Shown here one piece after another: positions 1 to 8,753 of a stretch of DNA of 21,881 bases; positions within the stretch are counted from its first letter, which is position 1; the number at the start of each line of letters is the position of its first letter. The stretch spans positions 1 through 21,881 of the forward strand of contig JALXAI010000206.1 of NCBI GenBank assembly GCA_026992215.1, read 5' to 3'. Below the pieces are notes generated by a model, which worked only from the letters and a program-made list of their open reading frames with translations, was not told the DNA's origin and ran no database searches. The translations under genes were made by a program, and so were the position numbers. Source of the DNA: Desulfobacterales bacterium (GTDB lineage: Bacteria > Desulfobacterota > Syntrophobacteria > B119-G9).

Positions 1-1
1 C

Positions 2-1294
2 CTGTTTCCGAAGGCGGATAAGATTCTTGGTGATACCGAAATAGAAACGGTAATCGTAACGAGCTTGAGAGAATATCTACCATGGTATCTGAGCCTCCTC
101 TATCCTTTGAAAGCCAGAAAACAAAACCTTTTTACCAGGGTTCCCTACAACGGTTCATCAATCCTGAATTTCAAGCAGTTGATATCGAAAACCGGAGAGA
201 TTGGCGACGTGGAATACCCGGAACTGGATGACCTTGCGCTTCTCCAGTACACGGGTGGAACGACGGGTGTTCCAAAGGGAGTGATGCTCACCCACAAAAA
301 CATAATGTGTAACACCGTTCAAACCAGCATGTGGTTTCCCACCAGGAGAAAGGGAGAGGAAAGGGTTATTGCCATACTCCCCTTTTTCCATGTTTTCGGA
401 ATGACGGTGGCGATGAACTGGCCAATCTATAATGCTGGTACAATAATTCTGGTGCCGCGATTTGAGGTGAAAGATTTCGTGAAAACCCTGTCTAAAACAA
501 GACCCACGGTGTTTCCCGGGGTTCCTACCATCTATATTGCCATAAACAGCTACCCGGAAATTGAAAAATATGACATATCGTCCATCAGGTTCTGCATTAC
601 CGGGTCTGCTCCCATGCCCGTGGAAACAATCAAACGTTTCGAGGAACTGACAAAGTGCAGGATAGTTGAAGGCTACGGGTTGACGGAGGCTTCTCCCGTA
701 ACGCACGTCAATCCATTGAAGGGAATAAGGAAGGTTGGGAGCATAGGGATAGCAATTTCGGATACTGACTGCAGAATAGTGGATCTGGAGACCGGTGAAA
801 GGGAAGTTCCCACCGGGGAACTGGGAGAGCTTATTGTTAAGGGTCCCCAGGTAATGAAAGGTTACTGGAAACTTCCGGAGGAGACGTCGGAGACCCTGAG
901 AGACGGATGGCTGTACACCGGGGATATTGCGAGTATGGATGAAGATGGATACGTTTTTATCGCCGATCGAAAAAAGGACATGATTATTGCAGGCGGCTTT
1001 AACATCTATCCCAGGGAAATAGACGAAGTGTTGTACGAACATCCGAATATCCGGGAAGCGGTTACCGTGGGTGTTCCAGACCCTTATCGTGGTGAAACGG
1101 TAAAAGCTTTCGTGGTATTAAAGGAAGGGGTCACAATGACGGAAGAGGAGGTAATTGCTTATTGCAAGTCAAAGCTGGCTGCATATAAAGTCCCGACGGC
1201 CGTGGAGTTCAGGGAGTCGCTTCCGAAAACTGTGGTCGGAAAGATACTGCGGAAAATTCTTAGAGAAGAAGAACTAAAAAAACAAAAAGGTTAA
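2..1294 (+). CDS. Fatty-acyl-CoA ligase / AMP-binding (ANL) enzyme, 5' end missing
   Basis: The protein would activate a carboxylic acid, probably a fatty acid, with ATP to an acyl-adenylate and transfer it to CoA. The reading frame is open from base 2, so the gene starts before the window; the TTG at 65 lies inside the coding frame and is not the start. ANL family motifs appear in order: the P-loop-like YTGGTTGVPKG (about 247-280), GYGLTEASP (about 672-698), YTGD near 914-925, the hinge DRKKDMIIAGGFNIYPRE (about 964-1017) and the C-terminal PKTVVGKILRK that carries the catalytic lysine. The LPWYLSLLYP stretch near the front is typical of bacterial long-chain FadD-type ligases. The C-terminal domain is complete and ends with a lysine-rich tail. 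Chain-length specificity cannot be read from the sequence. The next gene lies on the opposite strand, so this one ends its transcription unit. Confidence 0.93.
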   Translation: MFPKADKILGDTEIETVIVTSLREYLPWYLSLLYPLKARKQNLFTRVPYNGSSILNFKQLISKTGEIGDVEYPELDDLALLQYTGGTTGVPKGVMLTHKNIMCNTVQTSMWFPTRRKGEERVIAILPFFHVFGMTVAMNWPIYNAGTIILVPRFEVKDFVKTLSKTRPTVFPGVPTIYIAINSYPEIEKYDISSIRFCITGSAPMPVETIKRFEELTKCRIVEGYGLTEASPVTHVNPLKGIRKVGSIGIAISDTDCRIVDLETGEREVPTGELGELIVKGPQVMKGYWKLPEETSETLRDGWLYTGDIASMDEDGYVFIADRKKDMIIAGGFNIYPREIDEVLYEHPNIREAVTVGVPDPYRGETVKAFVVLKEGVTMTEEEVIAYCKSKLAAYKVPTAVEFRESLPKTVVGKILRKILREEELKKQKG

Positions 1295-1494
1295 TATACC
1301 TTTGAGCATGCGGTGCTTTGACGGGTTCGACTTTTGTGATCCGACGCATGAGCGCGATAATGTTCAGCTGACTGTCATGGAGTTTTGGATGAATATTTCT
1401 GAAAACTCTGATTTTCGCGGGACTGTTCGGTGAAAACTCCCGTCTTCTGCAATTTTATTTGTACCCCGTATGATTTTCCAAACCGGGTAATGTC
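1295..1494. other. Convergent intergenic region with nested repeats
   Basis: This 200-base gap separates two convergent genes. It holds GGAGTTTT (1379-1386), which can pair either with AAAACTC (1402-1408) or with AAAACTCC (1433-1440). The two partners are part of a 9-base direct repeat, TGAAAACTC (1400-1408 and 1431-1439). A second possible stem pairs CGGGA (about 1418-1422) with TCCCG (about 1438-1442). No clear T-tract follows, so a standard intrinsic terminator is not proven, but transcription termination for one or both neighbours is the likeliest role. Confidence 0.4.
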
Positions 1495-2148
1495 TCACCT
1501 GCACATGGCCGAAAATTGGTGAAGGATATCGTGGAGAGACAGGATACCGACAAGCCTGTTTCTTTTATCAACCACGGGTGTCATTTTTATTCGCTTATCC
1601 TGCATTAAAGCCAGTGCCTCCTTTACGGGAGTGTCAGGGTGTACGGTAATTACGGGGTGAGACATGATACGGGAAATTCTTTCGTTCCAGTTTATAGTTG
1701 CCGGCTTCTGATGCCCAAAGATTACGCTGAAAAGATCCCGGAGCCTCGGGCTTTTCGTTCCCCCGGCCAGGAAGGCAATATTGCTCTCGGTAACAATCCC
1801 TATAACCTCCATGTTATCATCCACCACGGGGCATCCGTGAATGTTGCGCGATGTGATAATCCTTGCTGCTTCACCTATAGTGGTGTCCGGCTTAAGGTAA
1901 ATGACGCTTCTTGTCATTACCTGGTCAACCAGTGTTTCCTCCCGGTTCCTTGTTCTTGCGCTCTTCAGAGCCAGCCTGAAGATTTCAAGCAACTCCTCGG
2001 GGGTACTGTCGATCATGGTTGGCCATTTTGACAGCGCGTTCAATATGTCCTCTCTGGTGACGGTGATGCTGAAAGGAGCATCAATCACAAGATCTTCTGA
2101 TACGGTAACCGGGGAGTCGCTGTGTTTCTTTTCAGGTGGGGCTGTCAT
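1495..2148 (-). CDS. CBS-domain-pair protein
   Basis: A 217-residue cytosolic protein with two CBS motifs that form a Bateman module. The first starts at VMTRSVIYLKPDTTI (about 78-91) and runs to about 128; the second starts at IMSHPVITVHPDTPV (about 161-175) and runs to about 212. Such pairs usually bind adenosine nucleotides and regulate a partner. There is no attached enzyme, transporter or DNA-binding domain. The first 75 residues (including LNALSKWPTMIDSTPEELLE) are predicted helical and not assigned to a family. The gene is the last of a minus-strand set and starts 18 bases after the DivIVA-like gene. The ribosome-binding site upstream is weak, so translation may depend on the gene before it. 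The ligand and target are unknown. Confidence 0.88.
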   Translation of the reverse strand: MTAPPEKKHSDSPVTVSEDLVIDAPFSITVTREDILNALSKWPTMIDSTPEELLEIFRLALKSARTRNREETLVDQVMTRSVIYLKPDTTIGEAARIITSRNIHGCPVVDDNMEVIGIVTESNIAFLAGGTKSPRLRDLFSVIFGHQKPATINWNERISRIMSHPVITVHPDTPVKEALALMQDKRIKMTPVVDKRNRLVGILSLHDILHQFSAMCR

Positions 2149-2166
2149 AGGATTTTACCCAGTTTT

Positions 2167-2667
2167 TCAAGGCTGCCTCAAGAACTTGATTTTCTCTTCT
2201 ATCTCGTCGCTTTCCATGCTTTCTTTCTTTTCAAGCTCAAGCATCTTGAGGTGTGATTCGATGGTTGACCTGAGTCGCACTTCCAGCTGGGTTCTCTGCC
2301 TTTTAAGTTCTATTATGTCTTCGTGAATCTGGGCGAGGCGGTGCTGGGTCTTGTTAAGGATTCTTTCGGCTTCAAGTTCAGCCTCGGCAATGATTATTTG
2401 GGCCTCCTTTTCAGCGTTGGTTCTTATCTGTTCTGCAGATTGCTGCGCACTGACCAGGGTGTTGCGAAGAAGATTTTCCCGTTCCCTGTATTCCTTTAAT
2501 TTGGTTTCTTTTTCCTTTAAATCTGCTTTCAGTTTTTCATTTTCAGCTATCAGCTCGGCAAATTGTGAGCTGACTTGGGAAAGGAAAGCCTTTACTTCGC
2601 GTTCGTCAAGCCCCCTAAAGCACTTTCTGAACTTCTTTTCTTCTATGTCCCAGGGCGTCAAATCCAT
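2167..2667 (-). CDS. DivIVA-domain coiled-coil protein
   Basis: The N-terminus MDLTPWDIEEKKFRK followed by GLDEREVKAFLSQV matches the DivIVA lipid-binding crossed-helix domain, which in this family targets curved or polar membrane. The rest is a long charged coiled coil (ENEKLKADLKEKETKLKEY onward) with an Ala/Glu-rich segment resembling the central part of DivIVA/GpsB-like proteins. I chose the start at 2667 because it gives the exact family N-terminus and has AAGGA nine bases upstream; a longer form starting at 2697 would add ten residues and begins three bases after the yggT stop. The yggT-divIVA pairing is common in bacterial cell-division neighbourhoods and suggests a role in cell shape, polarity or septum placement. 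The exact function in this organism is unknown. Confidence 0.85.
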   Translation of the reverse strand: MDLTPWDIEEKKFRKCFRGLDEREVKAFLSQVSSQFAELIAENEKLKADLKEKETKLKEYRERENLLRNTLVSAQQSAEQIRTNAEKEAQIIIAEAELEAERILNKTQHRLAQIHEDIIELKRQRTQLEVRLRSTIESHLKMLELEKKESMESDEIEEKIKFLRQP

Positions 2668-2700
2668 GATCCTAAGTCCTTTGTCTGTTTTATTCATAGG

Positions 2701-3003
2701 CTACCTGGCAAGCTGGATTGCAAACTGATTTAACGTGGGTACCAGGAACCTCTGAAGAAAAATTATAACCAGTATGACAATTACCGGCGAAAAATCAATC
2801 CCCGAGAAAAAGACAGGGAGTCTTCTCCTGATTGCGTAGAGAACGGGTTCAGTTACGCTGTAAAGAAATCGCACTATAGGATTGTATGGATCCGGGTTCA
2901 CCCACGATAAAATAGCCCGAGCTATGATTATCCACATGTATATGGTGAGAACAATGTTAATGACTACGGCAAGAGCGTTGAAAAAATAGGCCAGTACGAA
3001 CAT
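2701..3003 (-). CDS. YggT family integral membrane protein
   Basis: A 100-residue protein with two hydrophobic segments (about residues 5-30 and 68-90) separated by the family signature: RAILSWVNPDPYNPIVRFLYSVTEP is seen around residues 28-53. YggT proteins are small inner-membrane proteins related to plant YLMG/CCB3 and have been linked to osmotic tolerance and cell-division gene clusters; the biochemical role is not settled. This is the first gene of a minus-strand operon with the DivIVA-like and CBS genes. It starts at an ATG with AAGGA about six bases upstream. A weak promoter-like element lies about 60-85 bases upstream. Confidence 0.9.
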   Translation of the reverse strand: MFVLAYFFNALAVVINIVLTIYMWIIIARAILSWVNPDPYNPIVRFLYSVTEPVLYAIRRRLPVFFSGIDFSPVIVILVIIFLQRFLVPTLNQFAIQLAR

Positions 3004-3344
3004 TATGTATCCTTGTCTGTATAAAAACGATTTTTTTGAAGTACATCTTTTGATTATCGAAGGTACTTATTTTTTTTGTATGTGTCAAGTCTGACGGGAA
3101 TAATTGAATACAGGTCATGGGCATCAGCAGAGATTGAAGAAAAGCAGGGCACGCAACAATTATCTTTGTATTTTGGTGAGGGCGCGGGGAGCCGAGGGCA
3201 TCAAGATTGCATAAAGGTAGAACCTGAGTGTTACTTGGTGGTTCGTTGGCAGATAAGATTAGCAGTTAGTATCCCGGGTTTTCGGCCTGAGTTGCCGGAG
3301 ATAAAGCCAATACAACGAAAATAATGAGAAAGAGCAGGGAAAGC
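3004..3344. other. Divergent intergenic region between yggT and pilT
   Basis: About 320 bases lie between divergently transcribed genes. The yggT side is very A/T-rich. On the plus strand a weak sigma-54-like element has GG at 3237-3238 and GC at 3249-3250 with the correct ten-base spacing, but the flanking bases match poorly. An 82-codon frame (TTG at 3076 to TAA at 3324) has no start signal or recognisable protein and is not called. No riboswitch or RNA gene was recognised. Confidence 0.4.
3060..3088 (-). promoter_or_regulatory. Possible sigma-70-type promoter for yggT operon
   Basis: On the minus strand a perfect -35 hexamer TTGACA (3083-3088) is followed after 17 bases by TACCTT (3060-3065), which matches the -10 consensus at only three positions. 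The spacer is A-rich. The position fits the start of the yggT gene, but the weak -10 makes this tentative. Confidence 0.35.
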
Positions 3345-4439
3345 ATGGGTGTCACAGAATTGACAGCAAGACAGTCGGCTACCGAAATTCAGGATTTGTT
3401 GGAAGAGATGATTCGCCTCGGGGCTTCTGACCTTCACATTACTGTGGGAAGTCCTCCCCAGTTCAGGATAGATGGTGAGCTGACAAAAATGGATGCCCCG
3501 GTGCTAACGGAGGATGATACCCGAAGGCTGTGCTTCAGTATTCTTAGTGATAAGCAAATCCGAAAATTCGAAGAAAAATTAGAACTTGATTTTTCTTTTG
3601 GTATTCCCGGGCTGAGCAGGTTCCGCGGCAACATTTATCGCCAGCGGGGGGCAGTGGCGGGGGCCTTTCGCACGATTCCATTTGAGGTCGCGAATTTTCA
3701 AACCCTCGGGCTTCCCCCGGTGTTAAATACCCTGGCGGAAAAACCACGGGGAATGATACTGGTAACAGGCCCGACGGGGAGCGGTAAATCCACAACCCTT
3801 GCCTCGATCATAGATAAAATTAATCGTGAAAGATGTGCTCACATTGTAACCATTGAAGATCCTATCGAGTTCCTTCACACTCACAAACGTTCGCTCGTTA
3901 ACCAGCGAGAGATTGGTACTGACACGGAATCGTTTGGGGAGGCCTTGAAACATATCCTGAGGCAGGATCCAGATATCGTGCTTATTGGTGAAATGCGTGA
4001 TCTGGAAACAATTCAGGCGGCGCTGAATATTGCGGAAACCGGCCACCTGACACTGGGAACGCTGCATACCAACAATTGCGTGCAAACCATCAATCGAATC
4101 ATAGACGTGTTTCCGGAAAATCAGCAACAACAGGTAAGAACACAGTTATCCTTCGTTCTCGAGGGTGTCATAAGCCAGCAACTTCTGCCCAAAATAGGCG
4201 GGGGGAGAGTTGTGGCAGTGGAGATTATGATTCCTACCCCGGGGATAAGGAATCTTATCAGAGAGGGTAAGATTCACCAGATCTACGCCCAGATGCAAAT
4301 GGGGCAGGCACAAATTGGAATGCAGACCATGAACCAGGACCTTTTGAGGCTATATCTTTCAAATCAAATAACCAGGGAAGACGTGTTGAATTACGCGACC
4401 GACGTAGAGGAAATGATGAAAATGCTTGAAACGGCATAG
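3345..4439 (+). CDS. pilT: Type IV pilus retraction ATPase PilT
   Basis: This hexameric cytoplasmic ATPase powers pilus disassembly and twitching. Counted from the upstream ATG at 3324, the frame shows the PilT N-domain signature LGASDLHITVGSPPQFRIDG (about 32-51), Walker A GPTGSGKST (149-157), the Asp box IVTIEDPIEF (174-183), Walker B DIVLIGEMRD (217-226) and the His box HLTLGTLHTN (241-250). GIRNLIREGK (307-316) corresponds to the AIRNLIRE motif that separates PilT from the extension ATPases PilB and MshE. The length is normal. I prefer the ATG at 3345 because AGGG lies just upstream; the ATG at 3324 lacks a ribosome-binding site. It stands 29 bases before the mshI-like gene, so retraction appears to be co-transcribed with the alignment complex. 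Confidence in function is high, in the start moderate. Confidence 0.95.
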   Translation: MGVTELTARQSATEIQDLLEEMIRLGASDLHITVGSPPQFRIDGELTKMDAPVLTEDDTRRLCFSILSDKQIRKFEEKLELDFSFGIPGLSRFRGNIYRQRGAVAGAFRTIPFEVANFQTLGLPPVLNTLAEKPRGMILVTGPTGSGKSTTLASIIDKINRERCAHIVTIEDPIEFLHTHKRSLVNQREIGTDTESFGEALKHILRQDPDIVLIGEMRDLETIQAALNIAETGHLTLGTLHTNNCVQTINRIIDVFPENQQQQVRTQLSFVLEGVISQQLLPKIGGGRVVAVEIMIPTPGIRNLIREGKIHQIYAQMQMGQAQIGMQTMNQDLLRLYLSNQITREDVLNYATDVEEMMKMLETA

Positions 4440-4468
4440 AAGCTTGAGGACCAAGGGTAGGAGTTTCC

Positions 4469-5872
4469 GTGTTTAGCAAGAGTACATTAGGAATTTGGCT
4501 GGATTCTAAATCGGTACAGCTTGTACTTTACAAGAAAGACCGCGAGAGAAAGCTGGTGCATTCGAGTTCTCTGGATGAGTTCCTGAGACGTCCCGCAGCG
4601 GAAAAATACCGGAGCATGATCGATAACGTCGCCATAGTTATCCCCGATGACTGGGTGACCAGGACATTTTTCCCGTTTCATTCGCCCAAAAAAAAGTATA
4701 TTAAACCCTTTCTACAGAGGCAGTTGAAAAGGCTCACCGACCAGGATGAACACCTCCACAACTATCACCATTACTATCTGGGTGTGGGGCCAAACGAGGA
4801 AAAGGGTATATTTGTTTACTATTTGACTAGAAGGGATGCCCTGCAGGTAAAGCGTAATGTCGATGCGAGCGGTTTTAACATCAGCATGATAACCACTCCG
4901 GGCTTACTGTGGGGGGAAAAGCTAAAAGGAATTTTTAGGAAAAAAGATGTCAAGAATATAGCTCTTTTGATTTATCACGAAGAAGAATGCCACCTTTTTC
5001 TCTACCATCAAGGGTCATTCACCTTTTCACGGCGGTTCGATCTCAGCGAATACACCGAGAAAGAAGAAGCCTTCCGGAGCCTTGTATTCGAAATTACCCA
5101 GTCGTTTATATATTTTTCCCAGCAATTTAAAAGCGAAGTGGAACTTTTAACAGTAATTGATTCCTCGGGCAGCGAGGACCTGTCAGGCAGATTTGAAGAT
5201 GCCATTGACAAAGAGGTGATGCTGATCGGCGGAGAATCTGCCGGAAGCTGTTCGGGTTCCTCGGATCAAGAAGCAGCAGGCAATAAAATTCAGTACTGGA
5301 TCTACTTCTGTGAAAGCGATTTTCTCGACACTGCTCGTGCTCCCAATCTGCTCCCGGAAAACGAGCTCAAAAACGTTTGTTATAGCTGCTTTCAAAGAGC
5401 TGGAATCGTGGTGGGTGGTGTCTTGTTTGTCATTTTTATGGTCCAGGTATGCTGGATGCAGGTTCAGTACAGATCGCTTTCGAAACAGCTCCAAACCCAG
5501 ACGAAGCCGGTGGAGTCTTTAATGAAATCCACTCTGAATGAATGGAGCGATGCTGCAGATGCAATTATTGATAAGGCCAGGCGCCCGTCGGTCAGCAGGT
5601 TTCTCGGGGAACTTTCAAGGATTGATGTGCCTTACATGCAATTGAACCGCCTGGAATTCGACATGGAAGCGGGAAGGCTGATCAAGTTGGAAGGTGTTTT
5701 CAATACGGAAGACGCGCGCATTTTTAGAACGGGTATCGAAACACTTATGAATAAAATAGAAAGCGACATTCCCTCAGTGAAGGGACTTGGCTGGCAAAAT
5801 GTAACTTTCCAGAGAAATATTATAAACGACAACAAGATGGGTTACAGCTTCAGGATAAAAATAAACCTATGA
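4469..5872 (+). CDS. MshI/GspL-like protein, PilM-PilN type fusion
   Basis: A 467-residue inner-membrane assembly protein. The first 290 residues resemble the actin-like PilM/GspL cytoplasmic domain, with the opening LGIWLDSKSVQLVLYKK. APNLLPENEL (291-300), just before a single membrane span (about 311-331), mirrors the NLLP start of PilN. A periplasmic coiled coil and a ferredoxin-like C-terminal part follow (about 332-467), as in PilN or the GspL periplasmic region. One protein thus covers roles split between PilM and PilN in type IVa pili. Translation starts at GTG with AGGAG upstream. The last bases overlap the next gene as ATGA, indicating translational coupling. Its neighbours support a role in linking the cytoplasmic ATPase to the periplasmic alignment complex. 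The name MshI is by position and architecture. Confidence 0.8.
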   Translation: MFSKSTLGIWLDSKSVQLVLYKKDRERKLVHSSSLDEFLRRPAAEKYRSMIDNVAIVIPDDWVTRTFFPFHSPKKKYIKPFLQRQLKRLTDQDEHLHNYHHYYLGVGPNEEKGIFVYYLTRRDALQVKRNVDASGFNISMITTPGLLWGEKLKGIFRKKDVKNIALLIYHEEECHLFLYHQGSFTFSRRFDLSEYTEKEEAFRSLVFEITQSFIYFSQQFKSEVELLTVIDSSGSEDLSGRFEDAIDKEVMLIGGESAGSCSGSSDQEAAGNKIQYWIYFCESDFLDTARAPNLLPENELKNVCYSCFQRAGIVVGGVLFVIFMVQVCWMQVQYRSLSKQLQTQTKPVESLMKSTLNEWSDAADAIIDKARRPSVSRFLGELSRIDVPYMQLNRLEFDMEAGRLIKLEGVFNTEDARIFRTGIETLMNKIESDIPSVKGLGWQNVTFQRNIINDNKMGYSFRIKINL

Positions 5873-6441
5873 AGATTGAAAAGAAAAACTGGAAAAAAAT
5901 AGCAATCGCTATCATCTGGACGCTGAACATACTGCTTCTCGTGGTTGAACATTACCAAATAAATGGTCTGAAAGGGCTGGAACGCGAACTGGACGATATC
6001 ATTGCAACCAAGGTGGTTGTCACAAAAAACAGGCCTCTTGGCGAACAGGTTTTAAAAGCTTCTTTTTCCCTTTATGCAACGTCCAGCGAACCGCTGCTGG
6101 GATGGCTCGAAATCGAAAACAATCTGGTAACTGCTGCAGAGAAATACGGCCTGGAAAACATTATAATGAGCTCGCCTCCTGAGTTTACAGGAAGTGGCGA
6201 TACCTTCTACCTTTATCCTATAAACATATCGTTTGCGGGAAAATATGCAGATGCTCTCAGGTGGATCGACACGGTTGAAAACCAGTTCTTATACGTTGAT
6301 ATTGTAAAAATTACGGTTGAAAAGGATTCGTCTGACAAAGGTGTGGCGAGAGAAAATTATAGTGTTGTGCTCAGGGCACGTATGAAGAAGCTGGATCTGA
6401 AAGGAACTACGGAGGGCAGGGGGGCGAGAAATTTGCTCTAA
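5869..6441 (+). CDS. PilO/MshJ/GspM-like alignment subcomplex protein
   Basis: A 190-residue protein with a short cytoplasmic basic start, one membrane span (about residues 11-27, IAIAIIWTLNILLLVV), a short coiled coil (GLKGLERELDDI) and a periplasmic alpha/beta domain of about 120 residues. This is the build of PilO, MshJ and GspM. The segment PINISFAGKYADALRWIDTVE is like the PilO ferredoxin-fold region. The start codon overlaps the stop of the mshI-like gene (ATGA), and the next gene follows within about 30 bases. The family diverges strongly in sequence, so the call rests on topology, size and operon position rather than on conserved residues. Confidence 0.7.
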   Translation: MKIEKKNWKKIAIAIIWTLNILLLVVEHYQINGLKGLERELDDIIATKVVVTKNRPLGEQVLKASFSLYATSSEPLLGWLEIENNLVTAAEKYGLENIIMSSPPEFTGSGDTFYLYPINISFAGKYADALRWIDTVENQFLYVDIVKITVEKDSSDKGVARENYSVVLRARMKKLDLKGTTEGRGARNLL

Positions 6442-6471
6442 CCGTTGATTGCAGACAGGCAAAGGAGGAAG

Positions 6472-7050
6472 ATGAGCAGGTTAGCATCTATTTATGTCTG
6501 GCTCTTTGTGGGTGCGGTATTTATTGCCGTAAATATATGGGTTCTAAACAGTTTCGAATCAAAATCCTTATACGCCGAAGAAAAAAATCCTTCGCAGGTG
6601 AACAAGGTGCTGAGGGAAGCTCTTGTGCTTTCTCGAAAACTTCAGGAAAGCAAGCAAAATTTTGGAAAAGAAACCCTGAAGCTTGCCAGGGACCCGTTCT
6701 GTTTAATTCCCCTGCATAAAAAGTCCGGGAAGGTGAAGTATTCTCATGAAAAAAAATTTTTCAAAACACCTGCAGTTGCTTTACAATTACCTAGTATAGA
6801 CGGGATTTTGACTATTAGAAAGCTGGACGGCACACGGGTCAGATATCTGCTGATAAAGGGGAAAGTGGTTAAACTTGGCGAAAGTATTGACGGCTTTAAA
6901 ATTGTGAACGTTGATCATGATACGATAATGCTGGAAGCGGCGGGTAAAAGATTCGCAGTAACCCTGTCGGAACCGAGCCATGGGTTTGTGGGAAAAGGTG
7001 CCCCTGGCAGTGAGCACCCAAAGGGAGAGGGGGCACTGGCGATGCGGTAA
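6472..7050 (+). CDS. PilP/GspC/MshK-like periplasmic protein
   Basis: A 192-residue protein with an N-terminal membrane anchor (about residues 3-25) and a periplasmic C-terminal domain. The pattern IDGILTIRKLDGTRVRYLLI, then GKVVKLGESIDGFKIVNVD and IMLEAAGKRFAVTL, resembles the beta-rich homology region of GspC and PilP, which contacts the N0 domain of the secretin. The secretin gene is directly downstream, which fits. I chose the ATG at 6472 because AAAGGAGG sits immediately upstream; the frame could open at a TTG at 6445, but that lacks such a site. The C-terminal tail is Gly/Pro-rich and probably disordered. Named MshK only by position. Confidence 0.72.
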   Translation: MSRLASIYVWLFVGAVFIAVNIWVLNSFESKSLYAEEKNPSQVNKVLREALVLSRKLQESKQNFGKETLKLARDPFCLIPLHKKSGKVKYSHEKKFFKTPAVALQLPSIDGILTIRKLDGTRVRYLLIKGKVVKLGESIDGFKIVNVDHDTIMLEAAGKRFAVTLSEPSHGFVGKGAPGSEHPKGEGALAMR

Positions 7051-7113
7051 GATCGGAACTTTTGCCGGTTTTTTAAATCGTGGGGATGGACAAAAATTCT
7101 TGAGGGTGGCGCA

Positions 7114-8619
7114 ATGGATAACCGACTGATATGGATATTATCATGCCTGGCTTTATTTCTTGTTGCATCGTGTGCAACAAGTGTTGACAAAAGACCGAAC
7201 CCGGTAAGCAAGACCCCGGAACAAATTCTGGAAAGCTATAAAAGAATACCGAAACCGGGGTTGCCCAAACTGGAAGAAGAGAGTACCCCTGCATATCTGG
7301 AAAGCCCCGAAGCGGGTAAACTCTTTTCCCTGCATTTTGAGAATGCTCCGTTAATCGATGTGCTGTACGCGATCGTCAAGAACACCGGTTTGAACCTTTC
7401 CGTTGAACCCGGTCTTAATGTAGACCAGCCTATTTATGTCCAGGTGGACAACGTTACTTTGAAAGAAGCATTGGATGCTGTTGTAATCAGGGGAGCCGAT
7501 TACAGTTACAAGCTTAAAGGTAATTTTATTGAAATTAAGAGGTACGCTGAAAGGATTTATCACCTTGACTATTTGAGCGGAACCAGGACGGCATCCACTA
7601 AAGTCGGCGGAGACATACTGGGTGGTGGACAGGAAGAAATGGGCATTACGGGAGAGTTCCGGGTTGATTCTAAACATGAAAGAGAGGCTGCCAACGTCTG
7701 GCAGAGGATCAAGGATTCCCTTGAAAGTTTAAAATCTGCCGGAGGAAATATCATCGTTAATTCTTTGGCTGGAACTGTCTATATGATTGACACACCGTCT
7801 CATCTGGAATCAATGGTAAAATTCTTGGACCAGATCAAAAAATCAATGAATCGTCAGGTGCTAATCGAGGCCAAGATCCTGGAAGTGAGATTATCCGATC
7901 AATACCAGTATGGCATAAACTGGACCGCCATTGCCAATCTCGCCGGACACGGCGAACTCCAACTTACTCAAACCCTTTCACAGGGTTTAGCAAGGGGGGG
8001 GACTGCCGTTCTGTCTAATCTTGATACGGGAGATTTTAATCTTAATGTTCTTATTGACTATCTGCAAACCCAGGGAGATGTTTCGGTTTTATCGAGCCCT
8101 CACATATCTGTCTTAAACGGGCAATCCGCTATTCTAACGGTTGGCCATCAGTATCCGTACGGTGATATTTCCGGTGTCGATATACAGGACGAAACGGGCA
8201 ACCTGATTTATGACGTGGATATTAAGAGAGCTATCGTGGGCGTTCAGCTTGGAGTGACCCCTCACATAGCCGAAAACGGGGAGATAATATTACATGTAAT
8301 ACCCACCATAACCGATCTTCAGGACGTGATTGATGTTGAAATACCCAGCATTGGTTCACGGGTGCAGCGTATAGAAAATCCCGTCTTCGACCTGAGAGAA
8401 CTTGGAACCGTGGTCAGAGTTCACGAAGGAGATACGGTAATTCTGGCTGGTCTGATAAGAAAAACTCTGAGAAACATAAAACAAAAACTTCCCCTGCTGG
8501 GAGACATTCCTGGATTGGGTCACCTGTTTCAAAATTTTGACAAAGAATGGAGAAATACTGAACTCGTCATTTTATTGACTCCTACAATAAGGAGACCTTA
8601 CGCAAGTTACAGCCCGTAG
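7114..8619 (+). CDS. mshL: MshL/PilQ-type secretin lipoprotein
   Basis: This protein would form the outer-membrane ring through which the pilus passes. The signal peptide ends in the lipobox LVASC with Cys20, so the protein is predicted to be lipidated, as MshL is. Next come the N0/STN domain (about 70-142, FSLHFENAPLIDVLYAIVKN), an N1-like domain (about 190-245, with NIIVNSLAGTVYMIDTPSH) and the secretin core from about 247 (VLIEAKILEVRLSDQYQYGI) to 492. The core has VLSSPHISVLNGQSAILTVG and the terminal motif LPLLGDIPGLGHLF followed by NTELVILLTP. The ribosome-binding site GAGGGTGG precedes the ATG. A 325-base gap follows, so the gene probably ends the first transcription unit. Confidence 0.95.
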   Translation: MDNRLIWILSCLALFLVASCATSVDKRPNPVSKTPEQILESYKRIPKPGLPKLEEESTPAYLESPEAGKLFSLHFENAPLIDVLYAIVKNTGLNLSVEPGLNVDQPIYVQVDNVTLKEALDAVVIRGADYSYKLKGNFIEIKRYAERIYHLDYLSGTRTASTKVGGDILGGGQEEMGITGEFRVDSKHEREAANVWQRIKDSLESLKSAGGNIIVNSLAGTVYMIDTPSHLESMVKFLDQIKKSMNRQVLIEAKILEVRLSDQYQYGINWTAIANLAGHGELQLTQTLSQGLARGGTAVLSNLDTGDFNLNVLIDYLQTQGDVSVLSSPHISVLNGQSAILTVGHQYPYGDISGVDIQDETGNLIYDVDIKRAIVGVQLGVTPHIAENGEIILHVIPTITDLQDVIDVEIPSIGSRVQRIENPVFDLRELGTVVRVHEGDTVILAGLIRKTLRNIKQKLPLLGDIPGLGHLFQNFDKEWRNTELVILLTPTIRRPYASYSP

Positions 8620-8753
8620 CAATGATTAAGGGATCTCCGCTACATTGCTCTTATATCTTATAAAACCATGATATTACACCGGCCAGAGATACAAGTACCC
8701 GCCAGCCCCCCCATACTTTATCTCCCTTATAAATATTAGATAATTACTCATTC

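Noticed and set aside
158..1042. Long minus-strand frame opposite the acyl-CoA ligase gene
   Set aside because: It is a shadow of a well-supported gene, and its composition (many Cys, His, Asn in no pattern) shows no domain.
1320..1360. tRNA T-arm-like sequence GGGTTCGA
   Set aside because: No matching stem, acceptor arm or CCA end can be built around it.
3076..3324. 82-codon plus-strand frame whose TAA overlaps the upstream pilT ATG
   Set aside because: It starts at TTG in a T-tract with no ribosome-binding site, has no recognisable protein, and the overlap is with the less likely pilT start.
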